A stretch of DNA of 64,000 nt from Dipteronia dyeriana (taxonomy: Eukaryota; Streptophyta; Magnoliopsida; Sapindales; Sapindaceae). The position numbers and the translations under genes were made by a program. The stretch lies in NCBI GenBank assembly GCA_032871835.1, contig CM065297.1, positions 15,962,098 to 16,026,097 of the forward strand, written 5' to 3'. Of this stretch, positions 35,170 to 52,318 are shown piece after piece; position 1 is the first letter of the stretch, and each line of letters begins with the position of its first letter. The notes under the pieces are model-generated. The model worked only from the letters and a program-made list of their open reading frames with translations. It ran no database searches and was not told the origin of the DNA.

Positions 35170-35470
35170 CACCAAGAAATCACATCAATTTTTATGAATG
35201 TTGTTCAGAATTTTTCCGTGGATGATATGTTCAATGAAATCTACTTATGAATAAAATTTGAGAATTTTTCAAGCACTACAACTATATTTCTTGAATTTTC
35301 CTATATTTCACCCTTTTTTCGATGTCTTTATATTTAACAAAATCGGGATATATAGTTGTGGTGCTTAAAAAATTCTCAAATTTTATTCATATGTAGATTT
35401 AATTGAAAATATCATCCACACAAAAATTCAAATCAAAATTCATAAAAAAGGATATGATTTCATGGAAAGT
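35170..35470. repeat. Long inverted repeat (MITE-like foldback)
   Basis: The left arm (about 35180-35289) and right arm (about 35347-35462) are reverse complements over more than 100 bp with few mismatches: TGAATAAAATTTGAGAATTTTT on the left pairs with AAAAATTCTCAAATTTTATTCA on the right, and GTGGATGATAT pairs with ATATCATCCAC. The loop is about 57 bp. No ORF or transposase was seen. A foldback/MITE is the simplest reading. Confidence 0.75.
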
Positions 35471-35960
35471 AAAGACAAAGATAAGGATAATAACTCAGAC
35501 AATTATGCATACGACAATGAAGACCCCACCACGTTCTTTGGGCATGACCCAGAGAACTTGTCCTTTTCTGGTGGCCGACATAATTATCCAAAGGAGAAAC
35601 AATTATTAAAGCAAAAGCAACCGACAATTATTAAAGCTAAAGCAAGTAAAGACTTATCTGTGAAGACAACCTGTAAAGACAACCAACAATCAACAGGACA
35701 AAAGCAAATGAAGACTTATCTGAAAGATTATCTGTAATTAACCTTACCATAGTATTGTTTAACTATGGTTAAAGTTTCGTATTATATATATGTAAAGAGG
35801 CTTGCATCAGAAGGCAGGTTCAGTTTTAGTTTTCTAAATTTTCTCTGAAAGCTCTGCGAAGCTTTAACTATTTCTCTTCTTCCTACTTTGTAAATTTCTG
35901 AACCATAAATAAAGTGTGAGACTTATTCTGTATACCTTCTTTGTTGTCAGACATATTTTG
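35462..35960 (+). other. Small ORF followed by promoter/poly(A)-like segment, origin uncertain
   Basis: An ORF at 35462-35737 (91 codons, Lys/Asp/Gln-rich, no recognised domain) overlaps the foldback edge. About 55 bp after it is a TATATATATG box (about 35785). About 120 bp further is AATAAAG (about 35908). A TATA box with a poly(A) signal a short distance downstream is the arrangement of LTRs and of plant pararetrovirus promoters. Either an old LTR or an endogenous pararetrovirus fragment is possible. I cannot assign it. Confidence 0.3.
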
Positions 35961-37579
35961 CTTAGCACTGTAAGCAACTATTCCTTTATCCTTTAAGATT
36001 TTATGACTTATTATTTTATTCTGGTTTAAGTATTTAGGCTGGAATACTCTGACATATCCGTAACCAGAGTGTTGCTGGCTAGGATAAACTCGTGTGTAAC
36101 AACGTCACGTACTTGACCAATTGTCTTATACTTGTATTTATACTGTATTTTTTAACAGTAAATTGCTTATTGACTGTATCTTTGTTTCCTTTAATGGTTT
36201 TAGAATTGCTATATTTTGTAATGTGCATTCTCTTCTATAAATCACTTACTAAAATTCAGAGTAAAAATAACAGAATTGATTAACTAATCAATTAGTTTAT
36301 TATATTACATGTCTTGCAATAATAAATTGCAAAAAAAAAAAAAAAATCTTACAGTAATTATATTAAAATATATTTTTTGGACTGAATTGTTAGAATTATT
36401 TAACAAATTAACAAAAAAATATGTTCAAAATTCTGTAACACAACTTTCACAAGCATTTTCATCATGAGAAAGTAAAATTAATAAAATATACATGAACTAT
36501 CTAGCTAATCACGGTAAAAATAAATAAATAAATAATAACAATTTTAACAATAATAATAAAGGAAAAAAATAAAACAATAATAATAAGAAAAGCAAGAGCC
36601 AACTAACGTGTATGCATCAATGCATGCATGAAGTTCAAGTAATTGGGTTCTATATATTGAAAAAAAAAAAAAAAAACTCAAAATTAATCATGCTACACTG
36701 AAACCTACAACTAAAACAAATTATAATTGATAATTTTGACCAACAATGCAAACTATTTTAACAATATCTCATTTATCTCCCTAATCAATGAGTTCTTTTG
36801 ACGAGGAGGGTGGGGTTTGGGGAAACAAAAGCGTAGGTGAATTAGAGATTTCAAATGGGTTGGGCTGAATATTAATTTTCAAATAATGTTTGGAACTGAC
36901 TACCCAAAATTCTAACACCATCAATAGAAGTGCAGTAAGTAAAAGAAAGAAGACCACATACTACACATCCATTAATAGAATCGGTATTTTGGATAATGAG
37001 TCATTACCCAAACATTGTTTTTAAATTTTCAGGCTCAATCAGACCTAAATACCACCAAACAGACCGGACATTATTAGTTAGGTTCAGCCTTATTTATGAG
37101 CCACATCTAAGGCAGGCTAGTTTGTAGAGTGTAGATTAGCATGCTTGCAGAGCTCTAATCTGTTTTATTTGTAATTTTTTAAAACACAGGCCTCAATAAT
37201 CAAGTCGTACCCTCCCAACCATAGAGCTTTAACGTTGTTAAGGCCCATTTGGCTCAGGTGAGAGTTGAATTGAAAAAAATCAACCTAAACCTAAACAATA
37301 TTATTAAAAAAAAAACAGCAATGAAAAAATAATTTAACTTGAATTTTCTGAATCATCAAACTATAAGCTTTAAAAAAAATAGAAAAGGCAGTTTCTTTAA
37401 ACTTCAAATTAGGGTGACCAGAAGTAATCTACTGGCTAGAACCCTAGTTGAGCCCAATGTGACTTCTTGGGCTCTCAATGGTGGCACCGACCAAGTTCAC
37501 CACATCAGAATACATATTTAAGGCATCAAATTCAACATGAATATAAATTAGCCACCCAAACACAACAAATGAACATAAT
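35961..37579. other. AT-rich intergenic DNA, no gene seen
   Basis: Contains A homopolymers (about 36330, 36660, 37306) and short ORFs without domains. The proximal part is the 3' flank of the CDC48 gene. No unambiguous poly(A) signal was singled out. Confidence 0.5.
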
Positions 37580-43011
<5,432 letters not shown>

Positions 43012-43118
43012 GGTTGATAGTCGGAGCAGAGAAGAATTGAAATAAAAAATACAAAAACGAGAATGTGAATGTGAGTGGGTAATTCCTGGAAAATGTTGGG
43101 ATCTGAGAGTTGTGGGGA

Positions 43119-43126
43119 CTTTATAG
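43119..43126 (-). promoter_or_regulatory. Putative TATA box of the CDC48 gene
   Basis: CTATAAAG on the minus strand, about 108 bp upstream of the start codon, would give a 5' UTR of roughly 75-80 nt. The sequence further upstream turns into T/A-rich DNA. This is position and motif only. Confidence 0.5.
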
Positions 43127-43139
43127 AGGAGGGTAGCTG

Positions 43140-44219
43140 CGTTTCTTGTTACATAAGAAAATCTTTTTCTTTTTTGTTTTCCTACTTTTTTTTTCCCATT
43201 TTTTTATTATTGTTTTTGCTTTATAGTTCCATTTCTAGACTGTATTACAAGTTTAGTATTGATAAATTGTTATTATATTTGTTATTGTTTTATAAATTTA
43301 TGAATGTACTTTCCTAAACCCTTTTACTCACGTGACGTGGTATGATTCGATTCGCATGATATATGTATACCGAAATATGTGTACCATACGTATTTTATAA
43401 ATATGTGTGATGTGTTTTTTTTTCGTGTTATGATCTTGTTAGATTTATATATCTGAGTTGGGTGGGTTTGTTATCTACAGATTCCGATATAAACGTTTCT
43501 CATCCGATGTTGAAATTCAAAATAAATGGTATAAAAAAAGGTTAAAAAAAACAGGATTGATAATGTATCTATTTTTATATTTTTAATTATCAAATTTAAG
43601 TTTGTAATGTTAATGTTCATTACTTAAAAAAAAAACAATGTTATTGTAAATTTTGTAGATACTGTGATGTTATACTTCATAACATGAATTTCGATCATTT
43701 GTGTATGATTATTAAAAATAATTATAATTTTTTATATATCACTTACGATGATGATGACGATTCAAACATAAAATATTATCGGAACGAATGATTCGTTAAA
43801 TATAATTTCAATATTAATAATTGATTAATTAGGTATGAACTTTGAATATTTTGTTGTTATTCATTATAGTTTAATCAAATACCAGATAAATAATGACTTG
43901 AAAATGTTTTTTTTTTAAATATAACGACATTTTTTATAATGTTTAACTTGCTGAGTTAAAAGATCTACCGTTACAAGTACCTCTAGAATTATAGGTTTTA
44001 TTGCATTTCAAAAAAGGTACAATTCTTATTATATAGGGAGAGGTCTCCCACACTTTTGAGATTAAGTGGGTAGATGTTAGATTTGAATCTCTCTTATAGA
44101 GTTCAACTATTATAAACACGATTCGAAATGTAATTCTTACTGAAATTGAAAAGGTCTTCCCACACTTTTGGGAATTAATTGAAAAATACAAAATCATTCT
44201 CATAGCATATCATCTCTTA
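43140..44219. other. Intergenic DNA upstream of CDC48
   Basis: AT-rich, no gene recognised. CCCACACTTTTG recurs at 44047 and 44160 within longer similar blocks, suggesting an old local duplication or repeat copy. Confidence 0.5.
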
Positions 44220-44470
44220 ACAGAGTTGATAATGCACATCCCTTCCACATATGTGGTAAGAGGTTCAAATCTCACAATACGTATTTTACAAAAATGTTGG
44301 GGAGTTTTCTTTCCGGGTTATGAGAAGTAGTTATTTTTCGTTATGGGAGTAGATATCCGGACCCTCACATTATAGAAGTATATATTCGGACCGCATATAT
44401 ATTGTTTGATCTCGGTAAATCCTACTGTCCTATTGTATTAATTCTTATAATATTTTCTTAAAATAAAAAA
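44220..44470 (+). repeat. SINE-like dispersed repeat, copy 1
   Basis: Starts with GTTGATAATGCACATCCC. It contains GTGGTAAGAGGTTCAAATCTC (about 44254-44274), close to a tRNA B box. The unique body GGGGAGTTTTCTTTCC...AGATATCCGGACC...TATATTGTTTGAT...GTCCTATTGTA recurs at about 54428-54535. A tRNA-derived SINE is likely but not proven. An inverted partial copy of the head may lie at 44665-44785. Confidence 0.45.
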
Positions 44471-44839
44471 TGAATCATTCTCATAGAGGTAAGAGTAGAA
44501 GTTCGTAATCATTTTTACTAAAAGTTGGCATGCATAATAATGTTTTCCTATAAATAATTATTATTATTGTTGCAAAAATCACAATGTTATCCTTTTTTTT
44601 CCAATAAATATTGTATTATGTTTTCAATTTTATATTATTACTTACATTTAAATGTTGTGTAGTAAGGTTGGGATCACCAGACATGCTTCTAAAATATACA
44701 GAACAAGAATCGAACACTCACAACAAATATGGAATAGGATTTTAAGAGACATACCACTAAACCGAGATGGGATGTGCACATAAATAAAGATAATGTATAT
44801 ATTTGTATTATTTTTATCCCTTTTGTGTTATATTTTATA

Positions 44840-45158
44840 GATAATAATACGATCAAGGGCCACACTGGACGTTAGTTATAGTTGTTTGAGTTTTCAGTTA
44901 TAGTTCCATTTCTTTTAAGCAGATAGGTAATGCAGTAGTGCAGTAGTGCAGTAGTGCAGATAGGTAGTGCAGTAGTGTACTGAAAAATAGCATCCAGTTG
45001 TTTCATGTTGAATGTAATTTGGTTATCATTGTTGTAGTTGGCCTATAAATAGCCAAAGACAATGTTTTAATAAGATATGACAAATTACAAAATATCTGTA
45101 TCTCCACTTGTTCTCTTCTTCTTACTGTATCCACTCTTGGTTCTCAAATTTTTTCGTA
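44840..45158 (+). repeat. Probable 5' LTR of the chromovirus (3' part)
   Basis: Precedes a primer-binding site. It has a TATA-like CTATAAATAG (about 45041-45050) and AATAAG (45069). The 5' boundary is unknown, and no matching 3' LTR is visible after the chromodomain, so this call rests on position. Confidence 0.5.
44932..44982 (+). repeat. GCAGTAGT tandem repeat
   Basis: Three to five copies of TGCAGTAG with an interposed CAGATAGG, in what is probably the U3 of the chromovirus 5' LTR. Confidence 0.8.
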
Positions 45159-45185
45159 TCAGTGGTATCAAAGCAGGTTTGGTTC

Positions 45186-46180
45186 ATGGATACGTGTGGA
45201 AAATTGAATGCAGAATTCCGCAATGAGGTCAACAAGAACCTTACCAACCACAAATCAAGATTTGACCAAATCTTCACCAAATTACAGGCCCTTTGTCTAC
45301 AGCAAAAGCAACCCACTCGCTTACAACAGAATAAGCCCAGTACAGACAAAGAAATCAACCCTTTTGCTCAAGTGAAGCTTCTCACAGCCGTAATGATTCC
45401 CAAACCCATACCCTACAGACCAATGACCGTTCCAATCATCACTATCTCAAATTACCATTCCCAAAATTCAATGGCGAAGATCCGAATGGCTGGGTCTATA
45501 AGGTCGAGCAATACTTCGATTTTAAAGGTGTTGTATCCGATCAGCAAGTTCAGCTTGCATCAATCCACCTCAAAGGTATCGCTCTCCAATGGCACCGATG
45601 GCTTACAAAGTTCAAAGGGCCTTTGACGTGGGATGAATTTACTAAGGCTTTTTGCTCCGCTTTGGACCTACGGATTACGAGGATCCATATGAAGCACTTA
45701 CCAAACTCAAGCAAAACTCCACCATTACAACATATCAGGAGGCGTTCAAAAATCTTTCGCACCGTGTGGACGGGTTACCTGAAACCTTCATTGTGGGTTT
45801 CTTTATAGCCGGCTTACAAGACGAAATTGATGTAAAGATCAAACAACCACGTCCCCTTGCAGAAGCTATCGGGGTGGCTAGATTGGTTGAAGAACGTAAT
45901 GCACTATAACAGAAAGGTACCAACCCTCATCGTTCTCCCATCTTTGGTACGTCACAAAAATCAATCCTCAACAGTTCACCTGGGTTATTAGGACCACCAC
46001 CTTCACAGAAGTCCACTTCATCAATTCCTTTTAGAAGAATTACAACACAAGAAGCGAATGAGAGGCGTGATGATGGTTTATGCTATTACTGTGACGAGAA
46101 ATTCCTTCCCGGACATTTCTGCCAAAGACCCCAATTATTTATGATCTGGAATAGTTCCTAGGATGACATATTTGATGCTA
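45186..46180 (+). pseudogene. Gag of the chromovirus
   Basis: ATG 45186 (M-D-T-C-G-K-L-N) opens a frame that loses phase near 45430. The Gag core follows in other frames, with L-H-R-W near 45590, then T-Y-Q-E-A-F-K-N-L-S-H-R-V (about 45735) and G-L-Q-D-E-I-D-V-K-I. The zinc knuckle CYYCDEKFLPGHFC is at about 46083-46124, the form typical of plant chromoviruses. Confidence 0.78.
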
Positions 46181-46229
46181 GAGAAAATCCAAACGAGCTA
46201 GAATTTACTGACCCTTTACCCGAAATTTC

Positions 46230-46625
46230 TTTTCATGCAATAGCGGGTACTGAACACCCTCAAACAATCCAAGTACTAGGGCGATTGAAAGGCAAGAATG
46301 TCACGATTTTAATAGACGGTGGTAGTACACACAATTTTGTTGATCAATCTCTGGTCTTACAATATGGTCTTCCGGTGGATCGAGATAAGAAGTTTCAGGT
46401 GATGGTGGCCAACAGAGAAACCATTGAGTATGTAGGAAAATGTTTGGCTCTTCCCCTACACGTTCAAGGATATCTCATTACAGCCAATTTTTATGTGCTT
46501 CTGGCGGCGGCATGTTCAGTGGTTTTAGGGGTCCAATAGCTTGAAACCTTAGGTCCTGTCGAAATAGATTATAAGAAACTAACAATGTCTTTCTCTGAAG
46601 GAGGCAAATCTCACACTTTGAAAGG
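46230..46625 (+). pseudogene. Protease of the chromovirus
   Basis: Active-site text ILIDGGSTHNFVD (about 46306-46344) corresponds to the chromovirus D-S/T-G-S-T-H-N-F, with Gly in place of Ser. The flap/strand region V-V-L-G-V-Q follows, with a stop at 46537. Text ends shortly before the RT deletion. Confidence 0.75.
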
Positions 46626-46654
46626 ACTTGGGTAGAATGGCAATGGTATGGCAA

Positions 46655-48135
46655 AGGTGTAGAAGTGGATCCTTAAAAAATCCCAGCATTAAAAAACTGG
46701 AATGTTTCGAAGACAGTGAAAGCGGTTCGCGGGTTCCTAGGATTGGCGAGATATTATAGAAAATTTATTTGTAATTTCGGAACTATAGTTGCACCACTGC
46801 CTCGGCTCTTGACGAATGAGGGTTTTTTTATGGAATTCAGAGGCTAAAGGCACCTTCAATCATTTGAAGTTGGCTCTTACATCATCTTCAATTCTCAAGT
46901 TGCCAGATTTTGCTCAACGGTTTGTCATTGAATGTGATGCATACGGAAAGGGAATTGGAGCAATCCTCACTCAACAGGGACAACTAGTGGCATTCTACAA
47001 CGAGGCATTGAAAGGTTCAGCCCTCACTCTCTCCACTTACAAAAAGGAGATGCTAGCCATTGTGAAGGTAATAAAAAAAATGGCGACCATACCTGCTTGG
47101 CCGACCCTTCACCGTGCGCACGAATCAGAAGAGCTTAAAGTTTCTATTAGAACAACGAATCACCACACCTGTACAAGCTTGTTGGTTGCCGAAGCTCCTC
47201 GGATACAAGTATGAAATCGATTATAAGAGGGGCCATGAAAACCAGGGTGTTCATGCTTTGTCATGAGTTGTGGAGTTCAATTTTTTAGCAGTTTTTTTAC
47301 CACATGTGGATTGGTGGGAAACTCTTCAACGTGAAGTGCAACAGGATACTTTTTATATTGCTTTGGCGAATAAAACTTCTTCACAGGTGGGACATCAGTG
47401 TCTTCAACGAGATGGAGTATGGTTCAAGAATGACGAAATTTATTTGAGTCCTCATTCAACTTTAATTCCAGCTATAGTCTCAGATGGTCATTCATCCTCT
47501 GTTGGTGGACATTTCGGGTATCATAAGTCCTTTACGCAAATTCAAACCAGCTTCAAGTGGCCAAATACTCATCGCACAGTTAGGGAATATTTACAAAGAT
47601 GTGATATGTGTCAACGATTCAAGACGGATTGCCTCAGTCCCCGCAGGCTTGATGCAACCTCTGTCTATTCCTAAAAAAAATTGGACATAAATCTCTATGG
47701 ATTTCATTGAAGGTTTACCGTCCTCTCACGGTCATACCGTGATAATGGTTGTCATCGATTGTCTATCCAAGTATGGACACTTTGTGCCTCTGCGTCATCC
47801 CTATACGGCGTTGACAGTAGTCAAGGCTTTCTTATCCGATATTGTTCATTTACACGGCATTCGTTCGTCCATCGTTTCTAATCGAGACAAAGTATTTATA
47901 AGTTCTTTTTGGCGTACATTGTTCCAATTGCAGGGCACTACTCTCAACATGAGCTCTAGTTATCATCTTCAATCTGACGGCCAAACGGAGGTGGTTAATC
48001 GAACCCTGGAACAAAACCTTCGTTGCTTTGCAGGTGATCAACCACGAAAATGGTTAGAATGGCTTCCGTGGGCAGAATTCAGATGCAACACCTCAGTCCA
48101 TTCTTCGACCAAATTATCTCCTTTTTAAGGTTGTG
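46655..48135 (+). pseudogene. RT end, RNase H and integrase of the chromovirus
   Basis: Resumes in the RT connection (V-R-G-F-L-G-L-A-R-Y-Y-R-K-F, about 46725). RNase H follows (F-V-I-E-C-D-A-Y-G-K-G-I-G, about 46922; catalytic Asp present). The integrase zinc finger has G-G-H-F-G-Y-H (47505) and C-D-M-C (47600). The core has MDFIEGLPSS (47697), SNRDKVF (about 47878) and DGQTEVVNRTLE (about 47977). Frames change at least four times. Confidence 0.8.
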
Positions 48136-48363
48136 TACAGTATTCCTCCTCCTGGCATACTTTCCTATGTTCTTGGTACTACTCGGGTACAAGCTGTGGA
48201 TGACTATATGCGTAACCGAGACTCCATTATAAAGGAATTACGTCACAATCTAATACTAGCTCACAATCAGATGAAATGCCAAGCTGATCAACATCGGTGA
48301 GAAATCCAATTTTCGGTGGGGGATTATGTTTACTTGGAGTTGCAGCCATATCGGTAAACGTCA

Positions 48364-48768
48364 GTGGCATTTCGTGGGTCGCTAAAATTGGCACCTAGGT
48401 ACTTTGGGCCATTTGAAATACTGGAAAAAATTGGACCAATAGCTTATCGCATGGCACTTCCTATTGACTCTCAAATTCAAGACGTTTTTCATGTCAGTTT
48501 GTTACGGAAGCATTTGGAACTGTCACCAGCAGCTGTCATTTCCCGGGTTCCTCCAGTTTCAGACACTGCTACTATCCTTCCTCAACCTAAAGTCATCTTA
48601 GATCGTCGAGTCGTTCAGAAGGGTGCATACCGACCAAAAATCAAGATTCTTGTCAAATGGGTTAGCGCTCCAGCTGAAGACGCAACATGGGAAAACCAGT
48701 GGCATTTCTCCAAAACTTACCCCGATTTCATCCTTGAGGACAAAGATTCTTTGAGTGGGAGGGAATGA
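48364..48768 (+). pseudogene. Integrase C-terminus with chromodomain
   Basis: An open frame of 134 codons. It starts with the GPFEI integrase C-terminal motif (about 48406). It ends in a chromodomain-like stretch: VKWVSAPAEDATWEN (about 48653-48697), then an F-x-x-x-Y-P-D-F-I-L-E-D helix and a stop. Chromodomains direct integration to heterochromatin marks in this lineage. This piece itself is undamaged, but the upstream pol is broken. Confidence 0.82.
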
Positions 48769-48895
48769 TACATGAATAAATATGTGTGGCTCCAATGGCT
48801 TCATTCAAGCCAAGCAATGCTATCTCTTCTCTAAATTCTTCCGTGTATTTTCCAGAATCAGAAAAATACTCATCAAATGGTATCAGAGTCATTCG
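48766..48895 (+). repeat. Short LTR-like fragment with primer-binding site
   Basis: TGATACATG... directly after the chromodomain stop leads, about 115 bp later, to TGGTATCAGAGTC (48880-48892). It is not homologous to the chromovirus 5' flank. It could be the end of another element's LTR or a very short LTR (TRIM-like). Confidence 0.4.
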
Positions 48896-49560
48896 GATAC
48901 TGATTAGTTGCTATATATATGGATATTTTTATTTTGGTGTATTAACTATTAATGTGTTATAATTTTAGTGGCAAGTTGCAACCTAGCAAACAAGTTATAT
49001 ATATTCAATAATTAAAAAATAAATTATGCAATTTTCAAAAACAAAATAACAATAATAATAAATAATGCTTGAATTGCAGACTCTCTAGAATGTTCCACAG
49101 TCCCTATCTGGGTCCATATATATTATTAATTACAACAAATTTGGGCTCCAAAAAAAAATCATTGAATTGAAAGTCTCCAGCAACTGGTTTATTATTCATC
49201 ACAGATCAAAGGATAGCCAATCGAAAACGGTATGCCGTCCAGTCTGACAAATGCACCCATAATCCCATATTCGGAGCATACAATTTGGAGCATACAATTT
49301 CTCATTATTATATGCTCCAAATATTTTTTTTATCACTTGACTTTTGTTGATCAACTTCTACTTCGGGCGACCATGACCCCATAGATTTACACTTTTCATT
49401 CGTCCGTTCAAAACTTAACATCTTATATATATATATATATATATAATTTCATTAGTATGTATAAAATTACAATAAATATTGGAAGATTTTTCCTGATGTT
49501 AAGTGTTTGTAGACAATTGTTATAAATGAAAAAAGAAAACTTCTACTTCTATCATCTTGG
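48896..49560. other. AT-rich DNA without recognisable gene
   Basis: Includes a (TA)n tract at about 49426-49444. A tandem phrase, CATACAATTTGGAGCATACAATTT, lies near 49278-49301. Confidence 0.5.
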
Positions 49561-50045
49561 TTTTTTTTTTTTTTTGATAAAGAGAACCAACAAAACACAA
49601 ACAAAACAACAGAAGGACTGCGATCCAACCAAAGAAACTCCTGAACAGAGGAGAAGGCTGAGTGGGCTAGATTTTTGGCCAAGGAATTCCCAAGACTAGA
49701 AATTGCAAGAACCGTGCAAGAACCAACATCAAACATAAAAGCCTTAATATCTTCAACAATAACCTTCGTAACACCAATGGGAGCTACCGGATCATTGAGA
49801 AAAGAGACCACCCTTGAGGATGAAACTTCAACAGAATTGACTTTGATGGAATAGAGATTGGCAGTTATAAAACCTTCCCTCAAAGCCAGCAACTCACCTA
49901 TCACAGGGTAGAAGCGACCAGGCAAGCAGAAACTACGAGCAACCAGATTTTTACCTCTACAATCTCGAATGGTTATCCCAATCCTTATGACATTGTTTCT
50001 TGAACGAACCTTTGCAGCAGTGTTAAGTTTAATCCTACAACGAAG
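49561..50045 (-). pseudogene. 5'-truncated LINE: RNase H-like C-terminus and poly(A)
   Basis: On the minus strand a frame runs from about 50040 through ATG 49925 to 49576. It encodes an RNase H-like (RVT_3) domain: R-D-C-R-G-K-N-L-V-A start, E-L-L-A-L-R-E-G (about 49890), a V-E-V-S-S-S-R strand, and A-K-N-L-A-H-S-A (about 49665). It ends at a poly(T) tract on the + strand (49561-49575), the LINE 3' poly(A). RT and endonuclease are missing, as expected of a 5'-truncated insertion. Confidence 0.72.
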
Positions 50046-50109
50046 GGGGGATTTATAAAATAAATAAAAAGGAAAGTTAAATTCATTCTTGTTATGTTAT
50101 TTATTTTAT

Positions 50110-51587
50110 AAACTTATGTATATATTAACATCCTGGATTGTAAGATGTAATCTCGAACTGTGTATATGAGTGTCATATACGGATGGATACAATAAGAGAC
50201 GTGCAATTTAAAGAGTCCATAGATGACAAATAAAGCTGGGTACTTTATTTCTGGTTAATATATAGCTGCGGTATATTTCGTAATGTACAGTGATTCTATC
50301 CTGAATCATTCATATGAGATATGGGAATGGAGGTACCTTGTATGGTGTGATCATATAGGACTGGGCCATGATCTATATGAATCTCTCACCAAGATCCGTT
50401 TACCAATGAGATTCATATATATCAACTAATGATGGCTTTATGTGGGTGATCTTAATCCTGAGTGTCTTATCGACTCCTTTAGGTTAAATCGTGGTCTTTG
50501 ATATACCATGGGTGAGGTCAGATGCATTTCCTGATCAATATACTCCGTATGTTGTGATTACGGTTTGGCTTGTGGCTGAGAAGATTTGTACACAATAGTG
50601 GAATCCACTCCTTCTTATGAGAAGTAGATGGTAGTTCCCTTAAGGGTTGATTCAGGGCTTGAACAATATGAGCACTCTCCTAATTCCGTGAGGAAGTAGG
50701 ATTTATTGTCCATTAGAGAATCAACGGTACTTAAAAGATATATGTAATTAGAGGGGTATAACAGACATTATGACACAGCTCTAATTATGAACTATTGTGG
50801 AGGATCACACCATATGTAATAGTTATATCGATGGACACCGAGTTATATCGGTCTGTGTAAAAGCGTCTACAGTTGAGAGAGTACAGTTTCGAGTTTTTAG
50901 TGGAATAACACCGGAGTTAATAATCAATGAATATTAATTAAAGAGTTTAATTAATGATTCCGATGATTATTGGAGCTCAAAATATTGTGGGTCCATTAGG
51001 TCCCCTTGCTAGCCCGATTGATTTAGGTAACAAGGGTCACGGTTAAATTAATTTGGATTCTCCAATTAATTGTGTTACAAAAGTGACACGTATATATTCA
51101 GGTATTGATTGAATAATGAGATTATTTAATTATTGAATGTTAATAGTTAAATTAATTAAATAGTTAAATTAATTAAATAATTAGATTATTTAACTATATT
51201 GATAATTATGAATTATTAATTAACTATTAATTGGAGGGTGTTAGTTGATATATGGATTTAGGTGAAGATAAAATAATATGATTGTTTTATTTTACTAAAT
51301 CATTTATCTAAGTATTTGAATTTAAGTTTAAATTTAAAATACTTATTATCACCTTTAATATATTAGATATATTTGAAAAGGATAATTAAAATATATATAT
51401 CAATTATAACACAAAAGATTGCATTGGATGCAAATTGTTGTGTGCACATATATACATATAAGTTTTATAAATTTATATATATATATTCAGCAAAGGCGTG
51501 ATATATATCTATATTTGTGAGAAAGCAAGAGTAGGTGTGATATATATTTGATATATATTATTTTTGGAGAAACGGAACCACATTTGT

Positions 51588-51641
<54 letters not shown>

Positions 51642-52018
51642 CATGAGATGCAATTCATGTGTGTGTAAAATCAATACACCAAATTAAGAAGAAAGAGTTT
51701 CTTCAAGTATTTCTCTACATCCTCCATTCAAGTTCCTGAGACCGTAACGCGTCCACACGCAGTTATCAGTTTTTGGAGATAGCGAGGAAGATCGAGTGGT
51801 TCAGACAGGAGCATAACGTAAAATGAATGAGCCTCCAAACGTTGGTATGTTCTTCTGATTTTATTGATTACAATTTCCTGTATTTACATATTGTATGTAT
51901 TAGTTCCAAAAAATAATTACGATCCAAAGTTCACTGGTTCCAGATACAGATATGATTTGTATATAAAAAAATTAAAACTTACTTCCGCTGCGTGACTGGT
52001 GAACGGGGTCGCACAAGA
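50110..52018 (+). repeat. Long LTR copy of the copia-2 family
   Basis: 50943-52018 aligns with 20888-21962, and the sequence extends upstream by about 0.8 kb that copia-2 has lost. It carries only one copy of the GAGCCTCCAAACGTTGGT unit that copia-2 LTRs carry twice. It includes (TA)n at 51590-51640. It ends at GGGGTCG, with no element body following in the same orientation. It may be a solo LTR or the end of a truncated element. The left boundary is approximate. Confidence 0.65.
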
Positions 52019-52318
52019 ATCTTGTTGATATATGATGCTTGAGATAGTGCTATGAGTTTGTTCTTACGATCCCTTATAAGTTGGATCCCTAGAACATAAC
52101 TCGCCTCTCCCAAATCTTTCATTTGGAATTGGCTAGCCAGTCAGCCCTTTACATCAGACAACACTCCCACATCATTCCCAATGAGTAGGATATCATCTAC
52201 GTATAGGATCAAGAAAACAACTTTCTTATCAATGATGCGCTTGTAGACACAAGGCTCATCGACGTTCTGCTCGAAGCCATAGGTTTTGATCACATCATCA
52301 AACCTAATGTTCTATGTT
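52019..52318 (-). pseudogene. Inverted copia-2-family RT fragment
   Basis: The reverse complement gives the RT palm: E-P-C-V-Y-K (about 52250), then L-Y-V-D-D-I-L-L-I-G-N-D (about 52180-52215), and M-K-D-L-G-E-A-S-Y-V-L. It matches copia-2 text at 20577-20770 closely and fills in part of what copia-2 lost. It abuts the + strand LTR on one side and the LINE on the other. Confidence 0.75.

Larger units (their letters stand above)
45160..48767 (+). mobile_element. Ty3/gypsy chromovirus with deleted RT core
   Basis: The primer-binding site TGGTATCAAAGC (45163-45174, tRNA-iMet type) is followed by Gag, protease, a connection/RNase H piece, integrase and a terminal chromodomain, the order of plant chromoviruses. 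The catalytic RT text is missing between about 46640 and 46660, and no 3' LTR homologous to the 5' flank is seen. Many stops. Non-autonomous. Confidence 0.82.

Noticed and set aside
45122..45358. 78-codon minus-strand ORF rich in Cys
   Set aside because: Mirror of the chromovirus leader and Gag start; no recognised domain.
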